Shown: positions 38,216-53,200 of the stretch, piece after piece
How positions within the stretch are numbered: the first letter of the stretch is position 1
How the letters are laid out: each line of letters starts with the position of its first letter
NCBI RefSeq assembly: GCF_000247815.1
Contig: NC_021683.1
Location: forward strand, 9,496,286 to 9,560,285
Reading direction: 5' to 3'
DNA from: Ficedula albicollis
Lineage: Eukaryota; Chordata; Aves; Passeriformes; Muscicapidae
Length of the DNA stretch: 64,000 nucleotides
Made by a program: the position numbers and the translations under genes
The notes under the pieces: model-generated
What the model saw: only the letters and a program-made list of their open reading frames with translations
The model's database searches: none
Told to the model about the DNA's origin: nothing

Positions 38216-41200
38216 CTGCAGAAGGAGAACAAAAGTAAGATAAGGAGCTGAAAAATCGGTCTGTCAGTCCACACATCAGAACTTTGAACTACCTTGGTGT
38301 ATTCTAGAGGTGTGGGACCAGCCTGGTTTGGCTGGGCTGATGGGGAGCTGCCACTCAGGGCATGGCAGTGTGCTGCAGAGAATGGGCTGAGCCACTGGTG
38401 GCACCCAGCTGAGCTGGTCTGAGCGAAATCTGTTGCACCTTTTCTTTCCATTTGCAGTAATATCTCTGTTGTTCCAGACAGACTCATCTGCAGTGCTGCA
38501 GTAGGTGATCCATGGTATGGTAAATTGATGTGAATGAGCTCCTTGTTTTCATCATGGAACTCTGTACAAGGCAGGGCCCTACACTGGGAAGCAGACTGCA
38601 CCCTACAGTTCTCCCTCTGGATAGCTCATGTCACCTGCCTACAGATTGCAGGGTTGTAATTTAGGTAGGTTTATATAGGCATAAAAGGACACCCAGACAC
38701 TTGAAAAGATTAAAAAATATTCAGACTGCAGGCATGGGAAAAGCATCAGGCAGAACAGTTGGGCAAAAGCTTAAAAGGAGTAAAATCACGGTTGGTTGGT
38801 TGTTTTAGGAGAGCAGTACATCTACCAGTGCTGCTCCTGGAATCCTCAAACTCAACTGTGTTATGTAGTAGCTTTACAAACATGGTACCTGCATGCAGAA
38901 GTGGAAAATAGCAAAGCAGCAGGTCCTGCCAGGAGTATGGGTGTTAATCCAAGCAGAACAGGCTGCAGTGCCATTCAGAGGAGTGTGTTGTGCAAGTTAC
39001 AGCCTTTTTAGTAACTCTGAAACTCACCACTTTCCACTCCAGGTAGAGACCTTCTTCTGTGTAGAGCATGTAGTCAATCCTTCTCCCATTTCCCTTCAGG
39101 GATGCCTTCCTTCCCTTCTGACTGGAACTGTGATTCTTGCTGGTGGGATAGACTAAGTATCCTTTCCTTCCTTCTTCACTTTCCAGCACCCTATTTCATT
39201 AAAAAAAAAACAAACAAAGCAAGTTTTAATGTTTAAATATTTGCTCATCCTGGCCATTTACACATTACCCAAGGCTCTCTCCAAATCCCTGGTAATGATA
39301 ATCCCAGTCCCAAAGGACTGTTAAACCTGTAAAGCACATCTTTTTCCAAATGTGATTTCCAGTATGAGGCTGCTCTAACTGCTAACAGTGCTCTTAAAGC
39401 TTCATGGCAGGCTTGGCATCACTGGCGCTGTCCTAGAGCTCCCTTGAAGCCAGGAGAGCAAACACTGAGAGGGGAACCTGCTGTCAGTGCTGTGAGGCAG
39501 CTCAGAGCCCCTCTGTGGATTTCCAGCATTGATGGAACTGGCAGAGGAGGAAATTGTTCCCTGCATTGCTTTAGTACAAACCTGAGCACTTTGATACAAA
39601 CTCCTCCATTCTGATGAGACCAGCTCCTGAAATTACAACATCCAGCTTTACAGGCAGGGTGTGGGTGAGGACTGGTTTGCAGGAGCACACATCTGGGTTC
39701 GTGGTGGGTGGTTCTGAGCAGGTTTCAGCACCAGATTACTGTGTCTTGGACTCCAACTCTTCCTTCTCTAGAAATGACAGCCTAATTTACTAGATTCCTG
39801 TAGGTGACCCTGCAAACTCTTCCACATGGAGGAGTTACTCAGCAGGTGTGTTAGCACTGCCCCCACCTTGCAAGGAGATTACCCAGCCCAAGGCCACATA
39901 CAGAAGCACTCAATACTGAGAATTGGTTTTCTAGGTACCAATCTTGTGTTCAAGGAAATAAGATGTTGCTCTCCCATTAAAATACTTATTTTGGGTGCTT
40001 AAACTTTACTGTAGGTTTTAAACAGAAGTCTGTTAAGGCCCCAAGCAGCTCCATCTAACTTTGAACTGAGCCCAGCTTCAAACGTGACCTTGGACCAGGT
40101 ACCCCACGAGGGTCCCCGTCACTCTGTACAGTAATCCTGTGCTGCTCTGTGTGGTTTTGCTGTTGTGTTGGATTTTGAAGGAAACTTGTTTTACCCTCCT
40201 GTGTTCTATTTTAAAGCTCTGCCAAAGGAGCACCGAGGGGAGCAGCCCCAGCTGAGTTAAAGCTGGACTGGGACTGCCTGTGCTGGGGTTTGTGCACATC
40301 AGGTCCAGCACACCTGAGTGGCACAGCCCACACAGGGAGAGGCTGCTCAGGCTATGGTTTTGCTGTATCTGCCTTAAAACACAAACTTTCAAAACCACCT
40401 CCTCAAAAATCTCCTTCCTTTACTCACCTGCCAAAACCTGAACTCACAGTTCTGTGGTTTCCCCTGTAAGAGTTGATCACACCATTAAACTGCATCAACT
40501 GTTGCAGGAGAAACACTGAGCCGTGGACTTGGGTCCTAGCAGGCACAAAGCCTTTAATTTCACCTTGCAATAAAATAAGATAGTTTTGATCACAGTTTTT
40601 AAGACTTGACTTGGATGGGTTTTATGGGGCTGGGGTTTTTTTGCATACATGTGAGAATACAGAATGGAGGAAAAACAAGGGACAGGCACTTGTGGTATGT
40701 TTTAATGTGTGAGATTCAGAGGGTTGCTTTTTCAAATTTTGGGGTTCTGAAAAGACCTGAATGGTGGCAGAGTGGTACAGCACTGGCTACAGCTGGTTAG
40801 GTCTCAGCAGTGTTATAACCTCTAAGTTTGGGCCAATTGATACGTTTGAGGTGAACTTTATGTTCTGCAGCAGGTAACAATCACAAAACTCTGATCATAT
40901 AATCATTTAATCAGAGCTTTTCTTAACCCCCCCCCCTTTAGACTTAGGGAGGCATTGAAGGTTCTTAAAGCTTATTGTAATCAGCTTATGAAAGTAAACT
41001 TTCTTTTATGTGTTGCTTTGTTTTAATAATAACTCACATTAAATTAGCTTATTGTCTGCACCCCATTTTGATTCTCCAAAGAGCTCTTGCAAATTATTTA
41101 CTTCCTTAGACTGTTTTTCTGGGTTCAAGGAAGCAAGTTCTTTGATGGTACTGACCTCTTTCAAAAATTGTATTTATATTTGGCAAAGCTAATTAAGTAA

Positions 41201-44200
41201 AAAAGTAGAAGAAACTTCTGATTAGTTTCAGAAGAAACTGATAAGTGCTGAAACTGCAGCACTTCTGCAAAAAATCTTATTTGCATTCATTTAAAGCATG
41301 AATTGTTTCAGCTTCAGTTATGCCTTTTAAAAAGTCTGTGAGTAAGTGCTGGGTATTCACTTAACCTGCACAAGTGCTCATGGAAGGGAAATATTAATTT
41401 CAAATACATGAGGGAAGCAAATTGTAAATGTGCATGCATGTGCTGGTGCTGAGGAGTTGTGAGCTCTCTGTGCACGGGGGTGTGCTTTTGGCCCTCCAGG
41501 AGGCTGACACAAGTACAGGACAGCTGGCTCTGCTGTGCTGCCACTTAAACCCTGACAACTGGAGGGAACGTTTCTAACTTGACTGAGTTGCACAGCTAAG
41601 CCTCAGTTTTATCAGAATAACTGTCTTGATTCACAGGATACAAAGAAATGGAGAATAAAACAATTGGAGCTTTGTTTTTCCCTGGCAAGGTTTCGGTCCC
41701 AAATCCCCCAGAGCTGGAGTGAAAGCCCCATCCCTGTGCTGGGTGGTGGGTGGTGCTGACCCAGCTGCAGTGAGCCAAGGAGCACCAAGAGCAGTGAGTG
41801 TAAGGGAGCCATAAAGCAAAACTCCCTCATCCCACACCTCGAGGGGTCACCTCTCATTCTGGCCAGAAGCTGAGGAAGACTTTTCTCACTGGTATTGAAC
41901 CCTTTAGCCCTGAACTGTGAGCCCCTGTCCAGCAGTGGAGACTGGAAAACACTGCATTTAAATGTTTTCTTAGCTGTGCTGGAATGTGCTCTCCTAGGCT
42001 GCCCCTGGTCAGGGTTCAGAGATAAAAATGACCTTATTGCAGTGCTTAACTTAAAAATGACAATCATCTCTGTGAGATGGGATTAGTTGTGTTCATTTCT
42101 TAAAGACTTTCTGGGCAGAAGCTTGTGTGGCTTCCAGGACTATGGCAGGGCCCAGGTTGTTACATCTAGCTAATTAATTGCTTGATCATTATAAATTACT
42201 TGCTCATTATTTGTACCAAGTCTGTTGTTCTAGTCTGATGCTTTATGTACACTTAACACTTAACACTTTATGTACACTTGTGCTTAACACAAAAGACATA
42301 GTTAAAAATGAGTTGTTCTGCTGCTTTTATGGCCTATTTATTTTGGTAATGTGAAATACTTAATTTTATTTATAAACCACAGAAGGGTGCTGATGAAGAA
42401 ATAATTCTCTGAATAGTTGACATTGCCAATTTAAATGTCTGTAATGCTTTATCGAGGTTTATTATTGAAAAAATTGAGAATGGATCAATTCTAGGCAGTG
42501 CCCTGGTTTGCTGTGTATATGAACAATATTTGTTAGCTAGATAGTGCCCCACAGCCACTGTGCTATTTAACATTTAAATGTCTGTAAAGCCCAGATTCCA
42601 TTAATTGCTTTAAATCTCCCTGAATTTCTTTGCACATTCCCTGTTTGCCAGTGCTTTGCAGAGACAGCAGGACAGGCTCCCTCAGCCTCTCATGGGAACC
42701 ATGGCTCCCAAAACATGAGCACCTCCACAGAATGCACACGTGCCCTGTCCCCCTGCAGAGCTGCAGAGAGCCTGGGGAAGTTACAGGCTCATAGAGGGTT
42801 ATTTCACCAGTGCAAAAGAACTAGAACACATGGCAGAAAATTGAGAGTCACACTTAGCAAGCAAGAAGATTTATGTGTATTCTATTCCCAGCACTTAGGG
42901 CTGTTTTCCATTTGTCACAAGCAGAGGGGCTGTGCACACCCAGAGGTAGCAGAAGTAGTATTCTTAATTTGTTATTGATTATTTGATGGCTCACTATTTC
43001 ATCAGTCATGTATTTGTCAGTGGAACATGACTGCTGAACATCAGTAACTCTTCAGGGAATAAAACATAATACCCCAAAAGGAATTTTGTGACTCATTGTC
43101 TGGAAAGGCCACTTTAAGACACAGGGTTTATTTAGGTTTAGTTTCTTTTGTTTGTTTGTTTTTGGTTTGGTTTTCTTAGGGGATGAAGGGGGTTAGGTTT
43201 TGTTTTGGTGTTTTGTTTTTGACCCCACTTGGCTTAGAGAACCAGCATCTTTTCCTGCCTCTTTTATCCTCTTCCCCAAACACCTCTGGGTAAAAAATTG
43301 ATTATTTGTTTTGTTTTCAGTCCATAAAATACCTCTCAGTCTGAACATCTGAAATGTTAAACAGCAAGCCATGAACTTGCTTTTTATAGAACTGTCTAAA
43401 ACATGTGGAAAGGTTAGGAAATCATACTTCTGTAGGTTATCTGGGGTGCACACTTCTTCATCATATAATCCTTCAGGATCCAGCAGGGTACCTGTGGACA
43501 GAAAGGGAGATGTGAGTGTCCCAGCACAGCTCCTGGGCTGTGCCTCTTGGGAAGCTTGCAGAGGCACAGGTGTGTGGGGGACAGGGGACTGCTCTGGCAG
43601 CACAGTGTGTTCACTTCCCTCTCCAGACCTCTCTACTGCCTGACACCTTGCAAATGTCTCCACACTTCCACTTTCTCAGCCCCCATGACTCTAATTTGTT
43701 TTTCTCCTACCACAGAATAAAGCCTCATTATTAAAAAGGTCTACTTATCTTTAGTATCTTCACAGTTATTAAAGCTCCTCTGGAGAAAGTATTAATTCCT
43801 CTTCTAAAACTTCAGCAAGTTCAACTGAGTCTCACCAGGTATTAATACCTCGGAGTTCCAGGAAATCTTTTATAATACAAACCTTACAAATTCGTAGAGC
43901 TGATTTGCTTTGTTACATCCTCACTGACAGTATTTATTGAGCACCAAATGGAACACTCTGAGCAGAAGCTGCAGGCTTTCACTGCATGCACAAAGTACAG
44001 AAACAATTATTTGGCTGCCTCCCCCTCCAAGTAATCTAGAGATTATTTTAAATATAAAATATTGGGGAAGGCATTCAGGTAGCTTGATGCATGACTTCTA
44101 GATCTCTGTTTGGGTCTTAATCATCATTTCACAAGATATTGTTAAGGTCTATGAAATTCATGGTATAGAAAGGAGTGAATATAAATATTTGTCCTCCACC

Positions 44201-47200
44201 AAGCTCTTAGCGCTGGTCAGCTGAAGCAGCTGCTGCTTGGAGCTGCCTGTGGGTGCAGACAGGGGCTGGTCCCACACTGAGAGCTGGAGAAGGTCTTACC
44301 TATTGCCCAAGGCTTATCCTCCCCAGGACCAGCTCGACACGGGTCTTTGTAGTGTGTAAACAGAGAGTGCTGCTGCTCCAGCTTGTCCTCTGCAGGGAAA
44401 GAACAACCCCAAGAAAAGGCACTTCAGCTCCTGCTTGTGAACCTGTGCACAGCTCTGTGTTCTGCCACAGGAGCAGCACCAAGCCCTCGTTTCTCCTCAG
44501 CTGAAGAATCCTAAATTCATGGGTTTGATTTGAGTCACTTCAGCCACAGCTTTACTGTGCAGCAGGACCTTGCCTCAGTCAGAAATTCCAGCAAATGCTA
44601 TTAACAGTGCTTTCTCATACTTTCTTACAAAGTCTTTTCAATGCAAGATATTTTTTGTAGTTTTAGCTCTAAGCTGAAGTGAAAGTTTTCCAATGTATCT
44701 CCTCCCTCTGTCACTGCCATTGTTTGCTTACACAGTGCATGAGACAGAACACCCAGAGGAGACTGGGCTGGCTTCCCAATGGCAAAGGAAATGCCTGTTT
44801 GTGGACATATTCACTCAACTCAGTAAGTTTGAAGATAAAACCTGATGCTTTCTTTGCTTCAGAAAAATTCAGTGACTGTTATAACAGATAAGAGAAAGGA
44901 CAGGCAATTGATAATTTGCTTGGGATGTTATCCACAGCATTAAAGCCATTCTAAATCAGCATTATCTATCAAACTTTAAATTAAATTCTCCCTAGTTGCT
45001 ACTGTGCTCCTTGCATTGAAAGCATGCAGCAAATCAAGCTCCTAGGATCATTTGGTAGGAAATCCCACAGCACTGCACACACCAGCATTTCAGACCCTGA
45101 GCAAACCAGCAAGATCCAGTTCTGTGTGTGCTGCTTATCAGCACAATCGCCACAACTGGGGGAAAAAACTGGAACTTGAAAATGCCAACAGCTACAATTC
45201 CACTGTTAAATGGCAAAGAAACTGCAAACAGCTCCTGAAAACTTCTTCACAGCACTTACATCTTTTACAAGGCTAGAACATCTTAGAAGCACTTGAAGGC
45301 TCTCTTAGGAGAATATCCACCTGAGTTTGGAGCTGCTGCTGCTGCTGCTGTGTATTTGTCACTGTCTATGCCAAAAGCATGTGTGAAAATGGGAAATAAA
45401 GTCCAAAACAACTCTGAACTGTGAGCTGTGTCTCTTAGACAGAGCCCATCTCACACACCAAGGATCACATCAAATCTCCTCGTGTAAAACACTGGTCCTG
45501 CCAAGGAGAAGCTGCTGATCTCTCTGCTGAACAAAAAGGTGGAGAGCAGCAGTGCTGTGCTCACAGCTGTTGGCTCATTTGCCATTTTGTTATTCAGAGT
45601 CTTTAGTACAGCTGACTGACAGTTCATCTGTCTCATTACATCTTTCCAGCTAGCTCTCAGTCTTGAGAACGTCCTCAGAACTGCAAGGAGATTGAAAAAC
45701 TAATTTTTCAGGGAATCCTAGAGTTGGGGCAGATAATTGGAGGACTGATCCTCCCCAAGTTCTGCCATGTGGGCAACACAGAGAATTGCTCTTTCTGTCT
45801 GAGCAGCCAATTGGTTTGTTTAATGTTTATGGAAAAGTAGAAGGGGAAATCTTTGCCATTTTTCATGTCTCCAAGTTTTCCCTTGTTGTATCATATGCCT
45901 ACAGAATCTCCCTCAAAACCAAGATAGATTAGAAAATATTAATTTACAGCTATGGGGCTGACCATGACAAATCACAGCTGATGACACAAAGCTTTTCCCA
46001 TCTGATTGGAAGGCCTTTTTTCTTATGCTAAAAGGTTTTAAAACATACTAGACTTTTACACAAGTCATTCCAAAGCAAAATGACAGTAAGTAACTTTCTG
46101 ATAACATTCCCACTAAGTGTGAATGCCCTGTACAAATGTTGCCATAACGTTCTGTAAAATTGGAGGGGAAAACTGAGTTGCAGAAAATTTGTCATAAGCA
46201 TAAGGTCACTTATGGACCTAAAGATCTTTGAAAACTGTACTGTCAATATAACTAAGAATAGAAGCTTGGTATTCTCTGAAACATTAATTAGCTGTTGTAT
46301 CAGCCTGTGGAGTGGGAAAGGATACAGAAAAATCACAAAGAGAATTACAGGAAGCTGATTATTGCTTTAAAAAAACTTAAGATACTCAATTAACCTATAA
46401 TGCCAACAAATGTCCCTAAAACAATGAGTAATGTAAAAAGGGAAGAGAGAACTTTAAAAATTTGCATTAGTCTTGCTTAGTACATATGGAAAGGAAGCAA
46501 TCTGAAAATAAAAAAAATAAATAGCAAGCTTAATTCCAGTTTCCAGGCTGGGTGCATTTTAAAGAGGAAGGTGATGTAAATAAGCGGCAGAGATAGCAAA
46601 GATAAAATTAATTTTTATAACCCATTTTTCAATCCTCTTTAGCGGCAGTTGCAATGCTTAGAACTATTATTTGCAAAAGCTAATTGTTATTTTTGCTTTC
46701 TCATTAAAAAGACAGCTCAGAATTGCATTAATTATGCTCTGTGCTTCTTGTTCAAGATCTTGGGTAGAGTGCCAACACTTCTCAGGTGGAGAGCCCTGAC
46801 CATATGTTCTGCCTCAGCTTCATCCCCTCTCCCTCTGCTCGTGCTGCAGAGCCCATTCACTCTCCATTTGTGATCTGACTGGGCACTCTCCCATTTCGTT
46901 TACAGCAGCTTGTTTGTTTCCTTGATGGACACCTTTGCCTCCAGGCCCCTCCATGCAGCCAGCAATCCTGCAAGTGAAGTGGTCAGATCACAGCAGACGT
47001 GTCTGTGTCCCCAGCCTCTGCTGCCCTGCCCAGCACTGCTGCAGCTTGGGCAGCTGAGGAGCTCTCTTTGACCACTTCTTCCCTGTATTCCCCCAAAAAA
47101 TCACTGCCACTGCTGCATCATTCTTCCCCCTAAGATGTGTTTGTCTGACCACAGCATTCTGCAGCCAGTGCCTCTTACTGCTCCCCTCCACCAGTGAGAG

Positions 47201-50200
47201 CACCGGGCAGCACTCAGACCACTCTGGGTTTACTTGGGAGCCTGAGTTGTGATGGATTTACTCTTTGTACATATGAGTTAGAAATGAGTGAGAGAAGGGC
47301 TGGGGTTTGGGCTGGTGGCCTTTTCTACCAAACTTTGCTAAAATGTTCCATTTCAATGTCTGATACAAGTAATGAGATTAGAGGTAACGATTTGGGGGTT
47401 TTTAGATCAGACAATGCTTGTTGTTACAATTGCTCCTGGTACAGCTGTTGCTCTCTATCTCAGTTAGCTGAGACTTCTCATAAAGACTGCAGAATCCACT
47501 GGGTGCTGTTGCCAAATTCACCTGTTCATCCACAAACCCTGATGTGAATTGCTGAATCCCATTGGGATCCTGCAGCCTGAGCCCCCTCCCTGCACCTGCC
47601 CTGTGCTCTCTCAGCATTTCAGCTGTGGCCCCTCAGCCCCAGCCACTGATCCAGGAGCCCAGCAGGGAGCTCTGCTGGGTGCTGAGCTGGACAGAGCAGG
47701 GAGGCACAGAGGACACACAGACACAAAGCCCTGCACTCCACACTGGCAATTTAACTGTTGCACAAAGTAATATTCATGTTAGGAAAAAGCTTCCATCTCT
47801 GTGAGCTCACCACCCATTAATTATGGTTTTGTGGAGTTCTTTTTCTAGCACCCTCAGCATCCAATTAAAAGAAAAAAACAAATGTCTTAAAATAAAAAAA
47901 ACCAAAAGTACACAGCATCAGTTAATTTTTTCCAAGACTGATTCAGCAATGTTGAATTCTCTCTGCAGCATTAGTCTCCTATGTCTGTATGTATGTGCTA
48001 CCAAATTATTTTTAACTGCATGAATTTACTACTTTTTCTCCACAAAAATCCCATACATGTCAGTAACTAAAACTGTTGGACAGTAAGTGTCTACCTAATT
48101 GAAGTAAAGCTAAACCACTGGATCTGTCCTCATTATTGCTACCACAAGTCACAAATTATTGCTCTTTTGCCTTACAACCCATCATGCTTAATAATTCTAC
48201 AGAGCTCATGGGATGAGCCAAGGGGAGTAGCTCACACTCAAAGCTCATACCTATTTTAGAAGTATCTGCAGCAATTAAGTTTTTCCCAGCAAAAGCCAGT
48301 CATAATTTAGTATATAGTCATATACATATAACCCACAGGGATCAAGAGCATTCCTATTCCTTTTCAGGGCTGGTAGCCACCAAGAAATGCAAACCTTGTC
48401 TTACCAGAGGAGCAGTTATCAAAGTTGAGATCTCCACAGAGTACATCAAAAGCCACCAGCTCCTCTGGATTGGCTGTACTGGAGGAGGAGGTAGATTTTC
48501 TGAATTCAGACAGCCAATCTTGAAGCATATCCAGTTGCTCACATCGAACAGTAGTGTCTCCTGCAGCAAACAAACAAACAAACAACCAAAACCAAAATGT
48601 TACTCAGCCAGGTATGAGTTGCTGAGCTATTGGCAGACATCCTGAGAAAAAGGCTGCAAGGTAAGAAGTGGTGTGGCCAGAAGGAGACTCATAGTACTGA
48701 GCCTGTTAGGCACTCTGTTGGGAACTACACTTTTTGATGGTTTTAAGTATCTCCTTCTGGAACCAGGCACGTCTGAAGAAATGACAAGACAAGTTCCCTG
48801 CAGAAACCACCCAAACCAATGATGTTTCTTGTCATAGGAGAATCTGATGCAGTACATTTCTAATCAGGAATTCAGAGTTAAAATCCTACTGCAGACAGAC
48901 CTAAACCCTATGTTCTGGGATAAATCACTTAATCTTGCTTTGCTTTCTAATTTTTGAAAAGGAAAAGTTTTGCTTTCAAGTGTAAATAGTAAATATACAT
49001 CAATGGTACATTCAGCTTACTAATACTGTAGCAGTCAATCTGAGGAAGGGTTCTATTTAAGGCCAAGAGGAGAATGTCTAAACTGGAAGTATTTTTTTCA
49101 TATTTTTAAAGCTACATGCTGGAAACAGGTTTAGGTAGGCAGCAATTCAGAGATAAGGAACGGGATTCTTTTCACCAGTCCCAGGGATTACAGCAGGATG
49201 TGCCCTGTTCTACATGCAAGGGCTGAGATTGATTGGTGCCAAATGGAACCATCTGACACACAAAACAGCTCTTTAATTACAGCAACTAACCACACTTAAC
49301 TTCCAGCACATTAGGTGACATGAAGTCTAACAAAAAATGATTACTGTCTCTCTCTTACAATGACTACAGCAAATCATTTTGATGTGAACAAAGGAGCAGA
49401 AAGATACATTATAGTAACAATTCTTTACCATATTGTCTTTCCTTTTGTTTTGGTTTCACTGTCCCTAGAGTTAACAGCTATAATTTTGCTTGTTTTAGAC
49501 TTTTAAAGATAAATTAAGTCAGAACAACATGACTTTTCTTCAAAATAAAAGATTTGTTTTCAAATACCAGAATAAGAAGGAAAATCAGAAAGCCCAAAAT
49601 TACTTAGTCTGGGTAGAATTTTACTTTGACATAATTTACTACTTCGTAAAATCTATTTAGTTATGTATGTCCAGAGCTGCTTTTAGAGGCCACTGTGGAG
49701 ATGGTGAATATTTAAGTCTGCACCCTCACAGTTTATTAATCATCTCAACTGCAGCTGCCACCAGGACTCTTTAGAGACTCTTACAGAGTGAGCTCTGCAG
49801 CATCAGCACTGTCACTGCATTGGCACACACAGGCTCCAGCCATTAGGGCTTCACCTTCCCACCACTCTTACCCTGAAAGGCTGGAATTTCAACATCATCT
49901 CGGGGCAGGGGTAAGCAGGAAGGTGTTAAAGCAACAGTTAAATACAAACAGAAACAGAAATATTATTTGATTAATTGATATGATGCGAAATATTTAAAAG
50001 AAATATTGAGAAGACCATTACTAGGGAAAGAGGGTTTAAAGTAGGTTCTGACATTGACTCTTCAGGCTGGTAATTCCAACAGCTAAAACCTGATGTTTTT
50101 CTTCTGTTTGTGTTACTCCTAACAAACCTTTACCAGCTGGGCTGTAATATAAAAGCAGATGTGTTTCCCAGATCTATTCCCTAACCTACAGTTTCTAATT

Positions 50201-53200
50201 ACTTGTACCTCGGGTTCCCATTGTACCCTACTCACACAGCTTGACACTCTTGGGAAAGCCCCTGCTATGACAGCACAAGAAAGCCCCACAGTGAAGATGG
50301 AGCTAAACAAAAGCACAGGAAATAGGTCACGTGGAACAAATAGAGCCTGGAGCAGGTGACACTCACTACAAAAGGTGTGCGTGACTAACAGATCCATCCT
50401 CAGCTACAGACAGGGGAGACACCACAGACTCGTGGGACGAATGAGCTTGTGAAAGGCACCTCTGCAGATCATCCAGCCCCAGGCAGGGATCACCTACAGC
50501 AGGTTGTTCAGGACCATGTCCAGCCAGGTTTTGACAATTTCTATAGTTGGAGAGTCCACAACCTCGGGGTAGCCTGTTCTGATCCTTCATCACCCTTGCA
50601 ATAAAAACCATTTTCCTGTGTTTAAATGGCATTTCAGTGTGTGCCCAGTGCCTTTTGCCCCATCCCTGCACCCCAGTGAGGAGAGGCTGCCCCTCATTTC
50701 TCACTCTCCCACCAGGTATTTACACTTGGACAAGAACTTTCCCCTCCTGAAGCTGTCCCAGCTTTCTCATTCCTGGTGAAGCTCATTCAAATCCATGGAC
50801 TGTCCTCCTTTTGCAGCACCTGAATCTTCCTCTCCTGTCTCCTGTCCTTAGGCTGTACTTTTTCTGACCTGCCACAGTTTCCTCATAGGATAACTTTTAA
50901 GCATGGTGCTTGTTGACAATAGTGCAGTAAAATCTCGTTCCCCACAAAGTCCCAATTACATAAATTGCTTCATTTTCTATGATGTGCTTTTACATTCCTG
51001 AATGGCCAAGGATTTTTTACTCATTTTCTGTGAATTATCCATCTGGCATGGATTCACCAAATGAGAAATAAAATAACAGGGCCATTACCACATGGGCATA
51101 AAACTCAGGCAGCAACCTGTCCCAGATCAGCATGAAAAATACAGCAAACCCACTTAACTGAAACACAAAAAGGTAAAATTCTCCAACAGGAAAACCTTGA
51201 GAAAAACAAGACACACACAGGCAAAATGATGTGTCTGATAAGATGCATTGCTGTCACTAGAAAAGCATTAACTGCATAGTGACATACATCTCTCTCTGGG
51301 GATGCTGAGCCTTTGTAACAGCCCTGTACAGCTTTTAACCTCGGGGCTGTACAGGTAAACAGTAGCCTTGGAGCTCTGGGAACATGACTTTCATCTGTCT
51401 TTAGCCAAGTGTGCACTTGTGACAGCCCAGCATCCCTGACTATCCCCACTAGAGGTAATGGAAGTAATTGCTCTTCAGGGCACTGCTGGGAGCCGGGGCG
51501 TATAGTCAGCTTCATTTCCAGGACACAAGATGGGCTCACTCTAATGAATCCCCTCTAATGAGTGACTTGAATGGAACTGTTTTCTGAGATTAGTGTTATC
51601 CAGCTCACTGCAGCTCTCAGCAGGTACTGCAGGTATCCACATGCAAAAGTTACTGCTCAGACCCAAGCTCCTAAGGATCAATAACTTTGGAGATGAAGAT
51701 AAGTAGAAGAGAAGCCAAAGTTGCGTCCAGCACATCAGGGGAACAGACAGCTCAGTAAACATTAACAGAAGAGAGCTAGGTAGTAACTCCAACAAGGGTT
51801 CAACTTCTTACACATTCAGATAGAATCAGTGATCTGACTGCCATCAGGGATTAGCCAAAGAATACAGATTTGTGCTAATTGCTCTGCACTCTTTTCTTCA
51901 GGAACCGGCCTGGAAAAATGCACATAATTGTGTCATGATGGGTTCCTGCAGCCAGCATTTCCAAATTCTCTGAAAGCTCCTTTCAGCTTCAAATCTTGCA
52001 GAAGGATGAAAGGGTAATATGGGAAACTTCAGCAGCATAAATAAATACTTCACCTTTGTTGGTTGTAGAATAATCATACTTGCCCTTTCCATTCAGTTTG
52101 AAAACACTGGAGTGAAACCCTGGCTCCAGTTAGAACTCGGGCAAGTATTACACACTGACTGTTCTGTCCTATTCTGAGAGACACTGGAAGGAGCACCATG
52201 GCTGTAGGACAAAGCAGACACAGGCCTAGTCACAGGAAATTAAAAGATCTAGTGGAGGCAGTGCAGTATGGGATATACTGGCAGGAAGCTTGGGGAAGAA
52301 AAGCAAAAAAAACCCTTGCAAAGTGTAGGATGTAAAGCCTAATCACAAGGAAAAATTGTTTCTAAGTCACAAACCGAAGGCTTCGGTTCAGCTGTGAGAC
52401 AGGCTGTGTCACTCACACTTTACTGTGTGCGGACCCCTGCACTTGTAGCACTTCATCCAGGGTAGACTGAGGAAATAAAATAAGCTAAAGAACCCAAAGG
52501 AGCAAAGTCCCCTTTTATTCTGCTGTTCCTTTTCAGCTAGGGCAGTCCCCAGCCAAGGCCACGACAGCAGGGGTGGCACAGCTGAGAGGGAGGAAGGAGG
52601 GACAAGCTGCCCTGCTGTGGGTGCACAGGCTCTGCTACTGCAGGAACATCTGTGGGGTCACTCCTGGGGTCACTGGAACCAATCCTGATTGCACCACCAC
52701 AACTTCAAACACTCAGAGAGCTTTCTCAGAGCTGAGCTCTGCCTCAGCTCTGTGTAGGCTTGGGAGCCTGAAGCTGGGCTGGAGACGTGTGGGTTGCCAG
52801 AGCTGGGCTGCCAGTGGCTGCATTCACACTGAATGCAGAACAGGGATGTGAGCAGGTTGTGAGACAGATCCAGCAGGCTGCATCCCTTGAATGGGGCTGG
52901 AGTAGCTTGGGGCTGCCTCTGTACTGATGGCTTGGTGGGGTGTGTGAGAGCTGTGACTCAATGGGACTCGGGGTGTGGGTGGATTCAAGGCAGCAAAACC
53001 TGCCCAGAGCATTAATCACTGACTAATCAACAGACATAAAAGAACCATGTAAAATTAACAGCCCCATGGAAAATAATTACATCAAATCTCATTAAAGGAT
53101 CCCTTCATTTGTCACTGAAATGCAACTATTTCCACAGTGGAAATAAAGAGCTTCTTCCTAGCAGCAACCAGTACCAGGCAGAGACCTGAGAGGAAAAGTT

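Noticed and set aside
38173..38601. 142-codon minus-strand open frame overlapping the last SMPD3 exon
   Set aside because: It runs in a different frame from the real terminal exon, which reads to a stop at 38114 and matches SMPD3.
41612..42067. 151-codon minus-strand open frame in an SMPD3 intron
   Set aside because: No recognisable domain, no splice sites matching SMPD3 phase, and overlapped by other chance frames.
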